64,000 bases of DNA from contig JBKQWB010000051.1 of NCBI GenBank assembly GCA_052139735.1, forward strand, positions 43,928 through 107,927, written 5' to 3'. Below the pieces are notes generated by a model, which had not been told where the DNA came from, did no database searches, and worked only from the letters and a program-made list of their open reading frames with translations. The position numbers and the translations under genes are program-made. The DNA comes from Smithella sp052139735 (GTDB lineage: Bacteria > Desulfobacterota > Syntrophia > Syntrophales > Smithellaceae). Positions 44,574 through 53,310 of this stretch are shown one piece after another; position 1 is the first letter of the stretch, and each line of letters starts with the position of its first letter.

Positions 44574-44786
44574 CTAATCTCCCGTTTTTGATTCAGCCGG
44601 AACAAAAATCCAAAGTAAAATGTATATTAATAATCCTGTGCCATAAAAAATGAAGAGTATCGTGAATAAAAGGCGCCATGCCCAGGAAGGCAGCGGAGAA
44701 TGTTCACCCAGGCCACCGCAGACACCGCCGATCCAACGGTCATTAGCTGATTTTGTTAAATTCCGCAGCCAGTTGTTTTCCACCAT
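44574..44786 (-). CDS. PspC domain membrane protein
   Basis: A 70-aa protein. A short cytoplasmic start with DRWIGGVCGGLGEH (PspC signature) is followed by one or two hydrophobic segments (WAWRLLFTILFIFYGTGLLIYILLWIFVPAE). PspC domains respond to envelope damage in the phage-shock response. No other psp genes are next to it. It is read with the MBL gene. Confidence 0.9.
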   Translation of the reverse strand: MVENNWLRNLTKSANDRWIGGVCGGLGEHSPLPSWAWRLLFTILFIFYGTGLLIYILLWIFVPAESKTGD

Positions 44787-44848
44787 TATTTTTCCTCAAC
44801 ATGATTTAAAGAGTCTGATTTTTAATCAAATCCGATTTACAAGTTATA

Positions 44849-45358
44849 TTATCTTTTAGCGGGGAAAAGCGCATCAATCGACAAATCTGATATCTGGTGG
44901 CCTATACTGATGATATTTCCGTCCTTGTCAATGAGAAATAACGTCGGTACTCCAATAAGACTGTAATCGCTGGCGACACTTCCGTCCGTATCCACCAGAA
45001 CCAAATAAGGGAATGAATTTGTTTTAGAAAAACGCGCCACTCTTTCGGTTGATTCGTTTATATCTATGTAAACAAATTTCAGTCCGCGCCGGGCGTATTT
45101 TTCATAAAGAGCTCTGTAATTGGGCATTTCAGCCCGACAGGCGGGACACCAGGTAGCGCCGAAAAAAATTACCACAGGATTCCCCCGTTGCCTGCTCAGT
45201 TTAAATGTTTTTCCCTGCACATCTTTTAACGAAAAATCAGGCGCTGCAATCCTTTCGTGTCTAAAGGAATCATCGGCTCCGGAATGTCCAAATGACAGGG
45301 CAATAAAGACACAGATAAGAAAGATAATCGAAAATAAAAAAACTTTTTTATTCATCAT
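44849..45358 (-). CDS. TlpA-like thioredoxin-fold periplasmic protein
   Basis: A 169-aa membrane-anchored thiol protein. An N-terminal hydrophobic anchor (about residues 5-24) precedes a thioredoxin fold with redox motif CPAC in FFGATWCPACRAEMP and cis-Pro in IGVPTLFLID. The ATG at 45358 follows GAGG. A longer frame reaching 45460 would extend into the CcdA gene and is rejected. It probably receives electrons from the CcdA-like protein encoded 11 nt upstream. Confidence 0.9.
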   Translation of the reverse strand: MMNKKVFLFSIIFLICVFIALSFGHSGADDSFRHERIAAPDFSLKDVQGKTFKLSRQRGNPVVIFFGATWCPACRAEMPNYRALYEKYARRGLKFVYIDINESTERVARFSKTNSFPYLVLVDTDGSVASDYSLIGVPTLFLIDKDGNIISIGHQISDLSIDALFPAKR

Positions 45359-45369
45359 AACCTCGTTTT

Positions 45370-46086
45370 CTATATTGATAAGGTGCCCGTAATATACAGG
45401 AAATATTCCGCCGCGCCAATTAATATCATCCCGGAAATAAACTTTATTTTTAGCATCCATTTTCCCGATTTAGGCAAAGCGGCAATAACTCCGGTAAATG
45501 TGCCGACGATAATCAGCAACGTTCCCATCCCGAGGGCGAAAACAAAAAGCAGACTCATGCCCAGTAAAAGATTTGTTTTTACTGCCACATAACCCAGTAA
45601 AACTGCCAGGGCGGGGGCGGTACAGGGGCCAATAACAACGCCGGATACGGCGCCAATTAAAAAGCTGTCCAAAAATCCTTTTTTATTACTATTACCAGTC
45701 AGTTTTACTAACTTATGCGGAACAGGCAGGGAAATATTAAAAACATCAAACATAGACAATCCCATAACAAGACATACGTTAGCCATAATGAAGTATGTCC
45801 AGGGCGTCGTTTGCATCTGCCCGAAAATCCTGCCGGATAATGCTGCCGCTCCGCCCAAAATGGAATAGGTTAATGCGATTCCAGCAACATAAAAAAGTGA
45901 AAGAAAAAATCCGCGAAGCTTGGATGATGGCCCCTGGGCACCAATAATTCCAACAGTTACCGGAATCAAAGGATAGGTGCAGGGAGTAAAACTTATTATA
46001 AGCCCGCCAAGATACGCGGTCAATAACGCTAAAAACACCGAGCCTTGCAGGTATAAAGATAAATTGTTGACCATATTTTCAATCAT
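45370..46086 (-). CDS. CcdA/DsbD-type cytochrome c biogenesis membrane protein
   Basis: A 238-aa six-helix membrane protein. It carries the two redox Cys in SFTPCTYPLIPVTVGIIG (helix 1) and GVVIGPCTAPALAVLLGY (helix 4). It moves reducing power from cytoplasmic thioredoxin to periplasmic thiol proteins such as the TlpA-like protein next to it. The start at 46086 (AAAGAG upstream) is preferred over an in-frame ATG at 46149. It is first of the ccdA-tlpA pair. Confidence 0.9.
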   Translation of the reverse strand: MIENMVNNLSLYLQGSVFLALLTAYLGGLIISFTPCTYPLIPVTVGIIGAQGPSSKLRGFFLSLFYVAGIALTYSILGGAAALSGRIFGQMQTTPWTYFIMANVCLVMGLSMFDVFNISLPVPHKLVKLTGNSNKKGFLDSFLIGAVSGVVIGPCTAPALAVLLGYVAVKTNLLLGMSLLFVFALGMGTLLIIVGTFTGVIAALPKSGKWMLKIKFISGMILIGAAEYFLYITGTLSI

Positions 46087-46211
46087 CACTCTTTGCCCAT
46101 TTTTAATTTTATTTGCTGACACGATAAAGAATTTGCTCTTAAGCGTCAAGCAAAAAGCTTGTGCTGAAATATAACATGTTTATTATTGGGAAGTTAACGC
46201 GGGCAAAAAAA

Positions 46212-46298
46212 TGGTGCCGAAGACTGGATTTGAACCAGCACAGGCGTACACCCACTAGACCCTGAACCTAGCGCGTCTACCAATTCCGCCACTTCGGC
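46212..46298 (-). tRNA. tRNA-Leu (CAG anticodon)
   Basis: An 87-nt class II tRNA read on the minus strand. The acceptor GCCGAAG pairs with CTTCGGC, followed by A and an encoded CCA. The anticodon stem CTAGG/TCTAG encloses loop TTCAGGG, giving CAG. The long variable arm and GGTTCAAATCC T-loop are present. A 7-nt T-run follows the CCA. Confidence 0.93.
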
Positions 46299-46414
46299 AC
46301 TTGAGAAAGTGCACTATACCTATCAACATCTTCTTGTCAAGATAAAATGAGCTTGAATTTAATGCCCAAAATGTTATGGTATCGAACCAATTATCTTAAG
46401 TGTTAGTAAAGATT

Positions 46415-47356
46415 ATGATTGTAATTAAAGGAATAGAAAACATAGCAAAAGATTTTAGCGGATCGTTTGTCACGATCGGCAATTTTGACGGAGTACATTT
46501 AAGCCACCAGTTCATTTGCCGTAAACTTGCATCCGAGGCGAAAAATGCCGGGGCAAAATCGCTTGTTATTACCTTTGATCCTCATCCCAAGATGATTATT
46601 CATCCCGATATACGGCCTTTTTATCTTATCACTACTTTAGAAGAAAAACTGAAATTGCTGGAAAAATGCGGGATTGACGGCGTGCTGATAATCCCTTTTT
46701 CTCTTGACTATTCCCGTATAACTGCCGAAGAATTTGTCCGGGGATTCCTCGGTCAAAAGCTGGCGATAAAAAAAATTATTATCGGTCATGATTACACTTT
46801 CGGCCAGGGTAAAAAAGGCAACAGCGATTATTTGATTTCCTCAGGACGAGAAATGGGCTTCGCGGTTGAGGTTGTTGATGCTTTTAAAGTGGGAGAGGAT
46901 ATCATCAGCAGCACTCTTATAAGAAAATTGATTGTCACTGGTAATTTTCAAACGGTAACTTGTTTACTGGGCAGATATTATAATATTGCCGGTATTGTCG
47001 TTTCGGGAAAAGGGCGCGGTATCGGGCTGGGTTTTCCCACTGCAAACATAGAGCCGGAAAAAGAATTGCTGCCGCCGGCGGGTATATATGCCGCCTTTGT
47101 TGATGTCGAAGGAAAACGCCTTATGGCGGCTTTAAGTATCGGCGGGAAGCCGACCTTTGCTGATTATACTTTTACTTTTGAGGTTCACCTGCTGGATTTT
47201 TCCGGCGATCTCAGAGGCAAAAGACTCAATACGGAGTTTGTGGAGAAGTTGCGGGACATTATCAAATTTGATAGTCCCGAAAAGTTGAAGATACAAATCG
47301 CGGCGGATGTGGAAAAAGCAAGGTCAATTTTGCTTAAGAATATTGATAGTAAATAA
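46415..47356 (+). CDS. ribF: Bifunctional riboflavin kinase / FAD synthetase
   Basis: A 313-aa enzyme making FMN then FAD. The N-terminal nucleotidyl transferase has IGNFDGVHLSHQ and FDPHPK, then ISSTLIRKLI. The C-terminal kinase has GKGRGIGLGFPTANIEP and a conserved ending LRDIIKF. The ATG at 46415 gives the family N-terminus; a GTG at 46400 is also in frame. It is 29 nt before asd. Supply of FAD suits the several flavoenzymes nearby, though the gene is ubiquitous. Confidence 0.95.
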   Translation: MIVIKGIENIAKDFSGSFVTIGNFDGVHLSHQFICRKLASEAKNAGAKSLVITFDPHPKMIIHPDIRPFYLITTLEEKLKLLEKCGIDGVLIIPFSLDYSRITAEEFVRGFLGQKLAIKKIIIGHDYTFGQGKKGNSDYLISSGREMGFAVEVVDAFKVGEDIISSTLIRKLIVTGNFQTVTCLLGRYYNIAGIVVSGKGRGIGLGFPTANIEPEKELLPPAGIYAAFVDVEGKRLMAALSIGGKPTFADYTFTFEVHLLDFSGDLRGKRLNTEFVEKLRDIIKFDSPEKLKIQIAADVEKARSILLKNIDSK

Positions 47357-47385
47357 TCAAGGAATTTAGAGGAGGTTAGCAAACA

Positions 47386-48465
47386 ATGTTGAAAATTGCT
47401 ATTGTCGGCGCGACTGGTATAGTCGGACAGCAGGCGATTGTTAGTCTAATTGGACACCCATGGTTCAAAATAACAAAACTGGTAGCTTCGGAACGTTCAG
47501 CGGCAAAGAAATACAGCGAAGCGCTTAAAGACGCCAATGGCTCTTCGCGCTGGTGGTGCACCGAAGAACTGCCTGAAGATATTGCCAATATGGTTGTGGA
47601 AGAGGCCGCATCTTTCGATGCTGCGTCGGTTGATATTATCTTTTCTACAATGGACGCGGGAGCCGCCAAAGAATTAGAGCCGAAGTACGCTAAAACCACG
47701 CCTGTTATCAGTACCGCTTCGGCGTTTCGCTATGAAGATGACACCCCCATTCTTGTCGGAGGCGTAAATATGGATCATGCGGCGTTGCTTGCCGTTCAGC
47801 AGAAAAAGCGCGGCTGGAAGGGATTTGTTTCTCCAAAACCTAATTGCACGATCGCCGGTCTGGTTGTTTCTTTAAAACCGATTCAGGATCTTTTTGGCGT
47901 AAAGCAGGTGGTGATGACTTCACTTCAGGCCATGTCCGGCGCGGGAAGAACTCCGGGTTTATCGGCGATGGATATGACAGAAAATGTAGTTCCTTATATC
48001 CCTGGCGAAGAGCCCAAAGTGGAAACCGAACCTCAGAAGATTTTAGGTAAATTTACCGGTTCGTCTATTCAGAATGCCGCTTTCGGCATTACCGCGACTT
48101 GCACCCGTGTGCCCGTGATCGACGGACACATGGTTTGCGCATTTGTGCAGACAGAAAAACCCTGTTCGCCGGAAGATGTCAAAAAAGCCATGATGAATTA
48201 TGGTAAAGATTTCGCTGAACTGAACCTTCCCAGTTCACCTAAACATCTGATTGATGTTACTGATGATCCTTTCCGTCCGCAACCGAGAATGGATAGGGAA
48301 AAAGGCGGCGGTATGACTGTGACTGTCGGGCGTGTTCGTAAAGATCCGATTATTGAAAACGGAATTAAATATGTTTGTCTGGCTCACAACACCAAACTGG
48401 GCGCGGCCAAAGGCGCTCTGCAAACTGCGGAGTACCTGGTGAAAAATTATCTAAAATTAGTTTAG
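47386..48465 (+). CDS. asd: Aspartate-semialdehyde dehydrogenase (archaeal/fungal type)
   Basis: A 359-aa NADPH enzyme making aspartate semialdehyde for lysine, threonine and methionine. The N-terminal VGATGIVGQQAI binds cofactor, the catalytic Cys is in VSPKPNCTIAGLV, and a His in RVPVIDGHM follows. The PKPNCT motif and length mark the archaeal/fungal branch rather than the E. coli branch. AGAGGAGG precedes the ATG. It is the last gene of a ribF-asd unit closed by a 16-bp terminator. Confidence 0.93.
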   Translation: MLKIAIVGATGIVGQQAIVSLIGHPWFKITKLVASERSAAKKYSEALKDANGSSRWWCTEELPEDIANMVVEEAASFDAASVDIIFSTMDAGAAKELEPKYAKTTPVISTASAFRYEDDTPILVGGVNMDHAALLAVQQKKRGWKGFVSPKPNCTIAGLVVSLKPIQDLFGVKQVVMTSLQAMSGAGRTPGLSAMDMTENVVPYIPGEEPKVETEPQKILGKFTGSSIQNAAFGITATCTRVPVIDGHMVCAFVQTEKPCSPEDVKKAMMNYGKDFAELNLPSSPKHLIDVTDDPFRPQPRMDREKGGGMTVTVGRVRKDPIIENGIKYVCLAHNTKLGAAKGALQTAEYLVKNYLKLV

Positions 48466-48471
48466 AAACAT

Positions 48472-48513
48472 AAATGGACGGCGGCATTTTTCAATTGATG
48501 CCGCCGTCCATTT
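48472..48513 (+). terminator. Rho-independent terminator after asd
   Basis: Sixteen-nt arms AAATGGACGGCGGCAT and ATGCCGCCGTCCATTT around a 10-nt loop. An A-rich stretch follows. It separates asd from the convergent macrodomain gene and may act in both directions. Confidence 0.8.
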
Positions 48514-48551
48514 AAAAAAATGCCTGTTTATAAAATATTCTATATACTCCA

Positions 48552-49055
48552 TTAGGGCAAAAGAGATTCGTAAACTTCCAAATCTTTTTGCGAAAAACAA
48601 CAGAAAATAACTTCTTCAATCTTTGATGGTTGCCCAATTGCGTTACGGATAGTTTTGACAGCAACTCTGGCCGCCAGTTCAATTGGATATCCATATACTC
48701 CCGTGCTGATGCTTGGGAAAGCGATTGATTTAATTATGTTCTTGACGGCAATGGCCATACTGTTGCGGTAACAGGAAGCAAGCAGTTCCGGTTCGCTGTT
48801 TTCTCCACCTCTCCAAACCGGCCCTACAGTGTGAATGACAAAGCGAGCGTGTAATTTATATCCCTTTGTAATCTTTGCGTCGCCGACTTTGCATCCACCC
48901 AGTTTTCGGCATTCCTCAAGCAACTGCGGACCGGCTGCCCGGTGAATCGCGCCGTCAACTCCTCCGCCGCCGAGAAGCGATGAATTAGCCGCGTTGACAA
49001 TTGCGTCAACTGAAAGTGTCACAATATTTGCCTGAAGCGCCCGCAAAACTGTCAT
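48552..49055 (-). CDS. Macrodomain protein (YmdB-like ADP-ribose hydrolase)
   Basis: A 167-aa single macrodomain. NIVTLSVDAIVNAANSSLLGGGGVDGAIHRAAG binds ADP-ribose, VIHTVGPVW and AFPSISTGVYGYP complete the pocket. Close relatives remove acetyl from O-acetyl-ADP-ribose or ADP-ribose from proteins. The ATG at 49055 has GGAGA upstream; an in-frame start at 49088 is rejected. It is a single gene after a hairpin. Confidence 0.92.
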   Translation of the reverse strand: MTVLRALQANIVTLSVDAIVNAANSSLLGGGGVDGAIHRAAGPQLLEECRKLGGCKVGDAKITKGYKLHARFVIHTVGPVWRGGENSEPELLASCYRNSMAIAVKNIIKSIAFPSISTGVYGYPIELAARVAVKTIRNAIGQPSKIEEVIFCCFSQKDLEVYESLLP

Positions 49056-49077
49056 TGAACTGTCTCCAAGACATGAT

Positions 49078-49116
49078 GATATCAACACTGCCCGCTTGCG
49101 AGGGCAGTGTTGATAT
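49078..49116. terminator. Hairpin after the GGGtGRT gene
   Basis: Arms ATATCAACACTGCCC and GGGCAGTGTTGATAT around an 8-nt loop. It lies just downstream of the GGGtGRT gene on the minus strand, where it should end that transcript. Confidence 0.7.
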
Positions 49117-49172
49117 TTAATGAATAAGTCATAAAACTTCTAAATCGAGAATAGCGCTTTGACTTAGAAGTT

Positions 49173-50171
49173 TTACTTCATGGCCTGTTCAACCGCAACC
49201 GCAACAGCAACCGAAGCTCCCACCATTGGATTGTTGCCCATTCCAATTAATCCCATCATTTCAACATGGGCAGGAACGGATGATGAACCGGCAAACTGAG
49301 CGTCTGAATGCATTCGCCCCATAGTGTCGGTCATGCCATAAGATGCAGGTCCTGCGGCCATGTTGTCCGGATGAAGCGTTCTTCCCGTTCCTCCGCCTGA
49401 AGCAACGGAGAAAAATTTCTTCCCGGCCAGCAGACATTCTTTTTTATAAATACCCATAACCGGATGCTGGAAACGGGTCGGATTGGTGGAATTTCCCGTG
49501 ATGGCGACATCAACACCTTCCAGATGCATAATTGCTACGCCTTCGCGCACATCATCGGCGCCGTAGCATCGGACAGCCGCGCGGTCACCTTTGGAATAGG
49601 CTTTCTCCTTTGCCACGGAAACTTTTCCTGTTTTATAGTCGAAAGCCGTCGCAACGTGAGTAAATCCGTTAACACGGGCGATAATGTGAGCGGCGTCTTT
49701 TCCTAATCCATTTAAAATGACCCGCAGAGGAATCTTTCTTGCTTTGTTTGCTGATTTGGCAAGACCGATGGCGCCTTCAGCAGCGGCAAATGATTCATGT
49801 CCCGCGCAAAAGGCGAAGCAGGTTGTTTCTTCTTTAAGAAGCATGCAAGCAAGATTACCGTGACCTATGCCTACCTTGCGGTCGTCGGCTACTGATCCTG
49901 GAATACAAAATGCTTGAAGTCCTTCGCCGAGCGTTTCAGCGATATCGGCGGCATTCTTTTGACCTTTCTTGATGGCAACAGCGGCGCCGGCAAGATAGGC
50001 CCATCCCGCGTTTGCAAATGAAATCGGCTGAATATCCTTGACAATTTTTCTGACATCAACGCCTTTCCCGAGGCATACTTTTTCGGCTTCCTCCAACGAG
50101 GAAATGCCATATTTCGCGAGAAAAGGAGTGATTTGTTTGATTCTTCTTTCGTATCCTTCAAATAAAGCCAT
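49173..50171 (-). CDS. GGGtGRT family protein
   Basis: A 332-aa protein of the family named for the motif GGGTGRT (about residue 260, in SVASGGGTGRTLHPDN). Also visible are GHGNLACMLLKEETTCFAFCAGHESFAAAEGAIGLA and a Gly/Val-rich C-terminus. The family has no assigned reaction. It is consistently found beside a NifU-like scaffold, as here (17-nt gap on the same strand), so it may be involved in Fe-S or sulfur metabolism. Cys residues in the first half could bind a metal. Confidence 0.85.
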   Translation of the reverse strand: MALFEGYERRIKQITPFLAKYGISSLEEAEKVCLGKGVDVRKIVKDIQPISFANAGWAYLAGAAVAIKKGQKNAADIAETLGEGLQAFCIPGSVADDRKVGIGHGNLACMLLKEETTCFAFCAGHESFAAAEGAIGLAKSANKARKIPLRVILNGLGKDAAHIIARVNGFTHVATAFDYKTGKVSVAKEKAYSKGDRAAVRCYGADDVREGVAIMHLEGVDVAITGNSTNPTRFQHPVMGIYKKECLLAGKKFFSVASGGGTGRTLHPDNMAAGPASYGMTDTMGRMHSDAQFAGSSSVPAHVEMMGLIGMGNNPMVGASVAVAVAVEQAMK

Positions 50172-50188
50172 TTTTAAACTCCTTATCT

Positions 50189-50881
50189 TTATCCTTTACG
50201 TGGGTTAATAACTTTTGCGGCTTCGGCAAAACGGCCGTAAGTTCCGCTTGCTTTAGCAAGAGCACTTGCCGCATCCATGCCTTTGGATATGTTATCCATC
50301 ATGACGCCCAGCTGAACGAATTTATAGCCGATGATTTCATCATCGCTGTCGAGGCCGATTTCGGTAACATAGCCTTCAGCCATTTCCAGATAACGGGGAC
50401 CTTTTTCTTTTGTGCCGTACATCGTGGCGATCACGCTGCGCAGGCCTTTACCCAGATCTTCAAGTCCAGCGCCTATGGGAAGCCCTCCTTCGGAAAATGC
50501 GGTTTGCGTGCGGCCGTAAGCAATCTGGAGAAATATTTCTCTTATGGCCACATTTATAGCATCACAGACAAGGTCGCTGTTTAACGCTTCCAAAATTGTT
50601 TTACGCGGCAGAATTTCGGCGGCCATTGCCGCGGAATGAGTCATTCCCGTGCAACCGATACATTCAACCAACGCTTCTTCAATGATTCCGTCTTTTACGT
50701 TCAGGGTAAGCTTACATGCTCCCTGTTGAGGCGCGCACCACCCGACACCATGTGTAAGGCCCGAAATATCTTTTATTTCTTTCACCTGTGTCCATTTGCC
50801 TTCCTGGGGTATGGGGGCAGGGCCGTTTTTAGGACCTTTGGCAACCACGCACATCTGCTCAACTTCATGAGTGTATTCCAT
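50189..50881 (-). CDS. Iron-sulfur cluster assembly scaffold (NifU/IscU N-terminal type)
   Basis: A 230-aa protein. Cys-containing motifs GWCAPQQGACKL and ECIGCTGMTHSAAMAAEIL resemble the IscU/NifU scaffold core, with an added C-terminal domain of about 100 aa. It probably builds or passes Fe-S clusters, paired with the GGGtGRT protein. It is the first gene of that pair. A GGAGAACGAG stretch precedes the ATG. Confidence 0.78.
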   Translation of the reverse strand: MEYTHEVEQMCVVAKGPKNGPAPIPQEGKWTQVKEIKDISGLTHGVGWCAPQQGACKLTLNVKDGIIEEALVECIGCTGMTHSAAMAAEILPRKTILEALNSDLVCDAINVAIREIFLQIAYGRTQTAFSEGGLPIGAGLEDLGKGLRSVIATMYGTKEKGPRYLEMAEGYVTEIGLDSDDEIIGYKFVQLGVMMDNISKGMDAASALAKASGTYGRFAEAAKVINPRKG

Positions 50882-51263
50882 ATAACTCGTTCTCCTTCCG
50901 GTAATCCCATTTCGCTTTCTTCGGCAACCGTGCCGTGGGCACCGTTATCCGTTGAAAGGATTTTATATAAGTATCGCGGCGGGTAATGTAGCACCGGAGG
51001 TGTTATTTTTCAAATTAAATTGCTCGGAAGGAATTAAGTTTTTGATTTCTTTATGATTTGAAAAGATAATTTCGCTGATGGGTGAAAATGATGGAAAATG
51101 AAAAAATCAGCCGGACCGTAGCGATCGGGTGTATTGCTTTTGTTAAATATTTTTATGAATCTAAGAACGTGCTAAAGTACTTAGCCAAATATGAAAATAA
51201 CAGCACAAAATAATTCAATTTTATCCATTAGACATTTTATGGTAATAAACGCCAAGTATTTTT
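50882..51263. other. Intergenic region with one possible small ORF
   Basis: A 382-nt divergent gap. It contains the possible 41-aa frame listed separately at 51088-51213. No clear promoter, repeat or RNA gene was recognised in the remainder. Confidence 0.4.
51088..51213 (+). CDS. Possible 41-aa small protein
   Basis: Frame MMENEKISRTVAIGCIAFVK with a Lys/Tyr-rich second half (YFYESKNVLKYLAKYENN). GGTGAAA lies just before the ATG. No relatives are recognised and it may be noncoding. Confidence 0.25.
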   Translation: MMENEKISRTVAIGCIAFVKYFYESKNVLKYLAKYENNSTK

Positions 51264-51833
51264 ATGATGATACTGGACAGAAAATTTTATGAACGCGATA
51301 CACTAAAGGTTGCCCGCGCTCTTTTAGGGAAAAAATTAGTGCGTCAGACAGGTCGCATTAAACTTTCCGGTATGATAGTGGAAACGGAAGCTTATTGCGG
51401 TTCCGAAGACAGCGCCTGTCACGCTCACCGCGGCAAGACGCCGCGCAATTCTGTAATGTTCGGTTACCCTGGTCATGCTTACGTTTATTTTACTTACGGC
51501 ATGCACTACATGCTCAACATGGTGACCCAGGAAGAAGGAAATCCATGCGCCGTTCTTATCCGAGCTTTGGTGCCACTTACCGGAATAGAAGAGATGGAAT
51601 CACGCCGGAAGAGGAAAGGCGCCCAATTAACTAACGGTCCCGCAAAACTCTGTCAGGCATTGTCGATAGATAAATCTTTAAATGGCTGGGATTTAACACG
51701 CGGTAGTAAATTATGGGTTGAGGACTATAAGAGAATTCCGGTTCAATCAATAATCAATACTCCACGTATAGGAATTGATTACGCAAAAAAAGAACATAGG
51801 GATGCTCCATGGAGATTCTTATATCAATTATAA
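51264..51833 (+). CDS. 3-methyladenine DNA glycosylase (AAG/MPG family)
   Basis: A 189-aa base-excision repair enzyme of the mammalian-type AAG fold. ARALLGKKLVRQ, IVETEAYCGSEDSACHAHRGKTPRN (with the catalytic Glu), VMFGYPGHAYVYFTYGMHYMLN and LTNGPAKLCQALSI are diagnostic. It removes alkylated purines from DNA. The ATG at 51264 lacks a good ribosome binding site. It is a single gene. Confidence 0.93.
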   Translation: MMILDRKFYERDTLKVARALLGKKLVRQTGRIKLSGMIVETEAYCGSEDSACHAHRGKTPRNSVMFGYPGHAYVYFTYGMHYMLNMVTQEEGNPCAVLIRALVPLTGIEEMESRRKRKGAQLTNGPAKLCQALSIDKSLNGWDLTRGSKLWVEDYKRIPVQSIINTPRIGIDYAKKEHRDAPWRFLYQL

Positions 51834-51926
51834 CTTAAAGCATTGTTTTTGCTGGCAATAAAATTAACCAGGAAATTATTTATGCAAACACAAAAAATCA
51901 TGATGGAGATTTTTTCCAGAATTTAA

Positions 51927-51954
51927 TTGACATATTCTTAAGGATGGCTATTTT
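51927..51954 (+). promoter_or_regulatory. Promoter of the IscA-like gene
   Basis: TTGACA (51927-51932), a 16-nt spacer, then TATTTT (51949-51954), 41 nt before the start codon. Confidence 0.6.
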
Positions 51955-51994
51955 AAGCCCAAGATGAAGTATTCATCAAAAAGGAGGGTATTTA

Positions 51995-52315
51995 ATGTTT
52001 ACAGTTACAGAAAAGGCATTGGAAGTAATCAAAGACTTTATCAAAGATAAAAAAGCGGATTCCGCTGTGCGTATTACATTATCCATGGGTTGTTCAGGTC
52101 CCACTTTGGGTATGGCTTTGGATGCTCCCGGGAATAATGATGAAGTGTTTGAAGAAAAAGGAACAAAATTTGTTATTGAAAAAGATATTTATAATCAAGC
52201 GAAGCCAATCAATGTTGATTTTATTGATACTCCGCAGGGTTCCGGATTTAAATTAACTTCCAGCCTCTCACAAGCCGCCGGTAGTGGCTCTTGCGGCTCA
52301 TGTTGCAGTTGCTAG
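51995..52315 (+). CDS. IscA/HesB-like iron-sulfur protein with Cys-rich tail
   Basis: A 106-aa A-type carrier-like fold: MFTVTEKALEVIKDFI, a first Cys in SMGCSGPTLGMAL, and FIDTPQGSGFKL. The C-terminal end is GSCGSCCSC, four Cys, where classical IscA has CGCG. It may deliver or hold Fe-S clusters. AAGGAGG precedes the ATG. It is transcribed alone from its own promoter and ends in a strong terminator. Confidence 0.8.
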   Translation: MFTVTEKALEVIKDFIKDKKADSAVRITLSMGCSGPTLGMALDAPGNNDEVFEEKGTKFVIEKDIYNQAKPINVDFIDTPQGSGFKLTSSLSQAAGSGSCGSCCSC

Positions 52316-52322
52316 AATTTCG

Positions 52323-52350
52323 GGGGGAGGAATTTTCCTCCCCTTTTTTT
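52323..52350 (+). terminator. Rho-independent terminator after the IscA-like gene
   Basis: Arms GGGGAGGAA and TTCCTCCCC with a short loop, then eight T. It abuts the next start codon. Confidence 0.88.
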
Positions 52351-52357
52351 TAACATT

Positions 52358-53302
52358 ATGAATGAAGAAAATGAAATAAAAAGAAAAGTTGATATTGCGG
52401 AAAATCTTATCCGGCAGGGCAAATTCCGTGAAGCGATTGTTCTATGTGAAAAAATTCACAAAGAATATCCGGAAGAAGAATCTGTTGTTCTGATATTATC
52501 ATGGGCATATTATGACAGCGGTGAAACAGATCAGGCTGTAAAATATTTAAATATACTGCTGGAACGGGAGCTTAAGCGAAAGATTTTTACAGGCTTTGCC
52601 TTTGATGAACTCGTGCGCATATATAAGCAAAATAAAGATTTCAGAAAGTTAACGGAAATTTGCCAAAGGGCTGTTGGCGCGCAACCTGACGATATAGGAC
52701 TTTTAGCTGAACTTGGAAATGCTTATCTTCAATCAGGCAAGGCTAAGAGGGCTTGTGAAATTTATGAAAAGATCATTGGAATCGAAAGCGATAATCCTGT
52801 TTTTTACTGCCATTTGGGCGAAGCTTTGTTTGCCGCCGGATTATGTAATGAGAGTGAAAGATCCTATCTGAAGGCCAGCGAGATCGACTCTGATCAACCT
52901 GATCGTTATTACTTTAAAATAGTCGTTTTATTTCAGCAGGCCGGAAATTATGAAGAAGCTGAAAGATTATTAAATAAGTGTATCGCTGTAAATTCATCTA
53001 ATCCTCTGTATCATTGTTCATTAGGCGATACCTATGTGTGCTTGGGGCAAATTCAGAAAGCTCTAACGGCCTACGAGACGGCCGCGCAATGTGATAATTC
53101 GGGGGCAGGAGCTTACTATAATCGTTTGGGCAATTCGCTCATGAAGGCCAACAATTTTTCACAGGCAGCCGAAGCTTTCAAATCGGCCATAACCGCTGAT
53201 CCTGTGCGGCTTTATTATCTAAATCTGGCGTCGGCTTATAAAGGGATGGGATTTGCTGATCAGTCTGATATGATTTTGCGCGAAATTAATAATGTAAAAT
53301 AA
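52358..53302 (+). CDS. TPR repeat protein
   Basis: A 314-aa protein made of about seven tetratricopeptide repeats (for example YYDSGETDQAVKYLNILLER, GNAYLQSGKAKRACEIYEKI and RLGNSLMKANNFSQAAEAFKSA). There is no signal peptide, so it is cytoplasmic. It scaffolds protein-protein contacts. It lies 8 nt from the convergent pseudo-receiver gene of the PilT cluster, and a link to that cluster is possible. Confidence 0.85.
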   Translation: MNEENEIKRKVDIAENLIRQGKFREAIVLCEKIHKEYPEEESVVLILSWAYYDSGETDQAVKYLNILLERELKRKIFTGFAFDELVRIYKQNKDFRKLTEICQRAVGAQPDDIGLLAELGNAYLQSGKAKRACEIYEKIIGIESDNPVFYCHLGEALFAAGLCNESERSYLKASEIDSDQPDRYYFKIVVLFQQAGNYEEAERLLNKCIAVNSSNPLYHCSLGDTYVCLGQIQKALTAYETAAQCDNSGAGAYYNRLGNSLMKANNFSQAAEAFKSAITADPVRLYYLNLASAYKGMGFADQSDMILREINNVK

Positions 53303-53310
53303 AATTAAAT

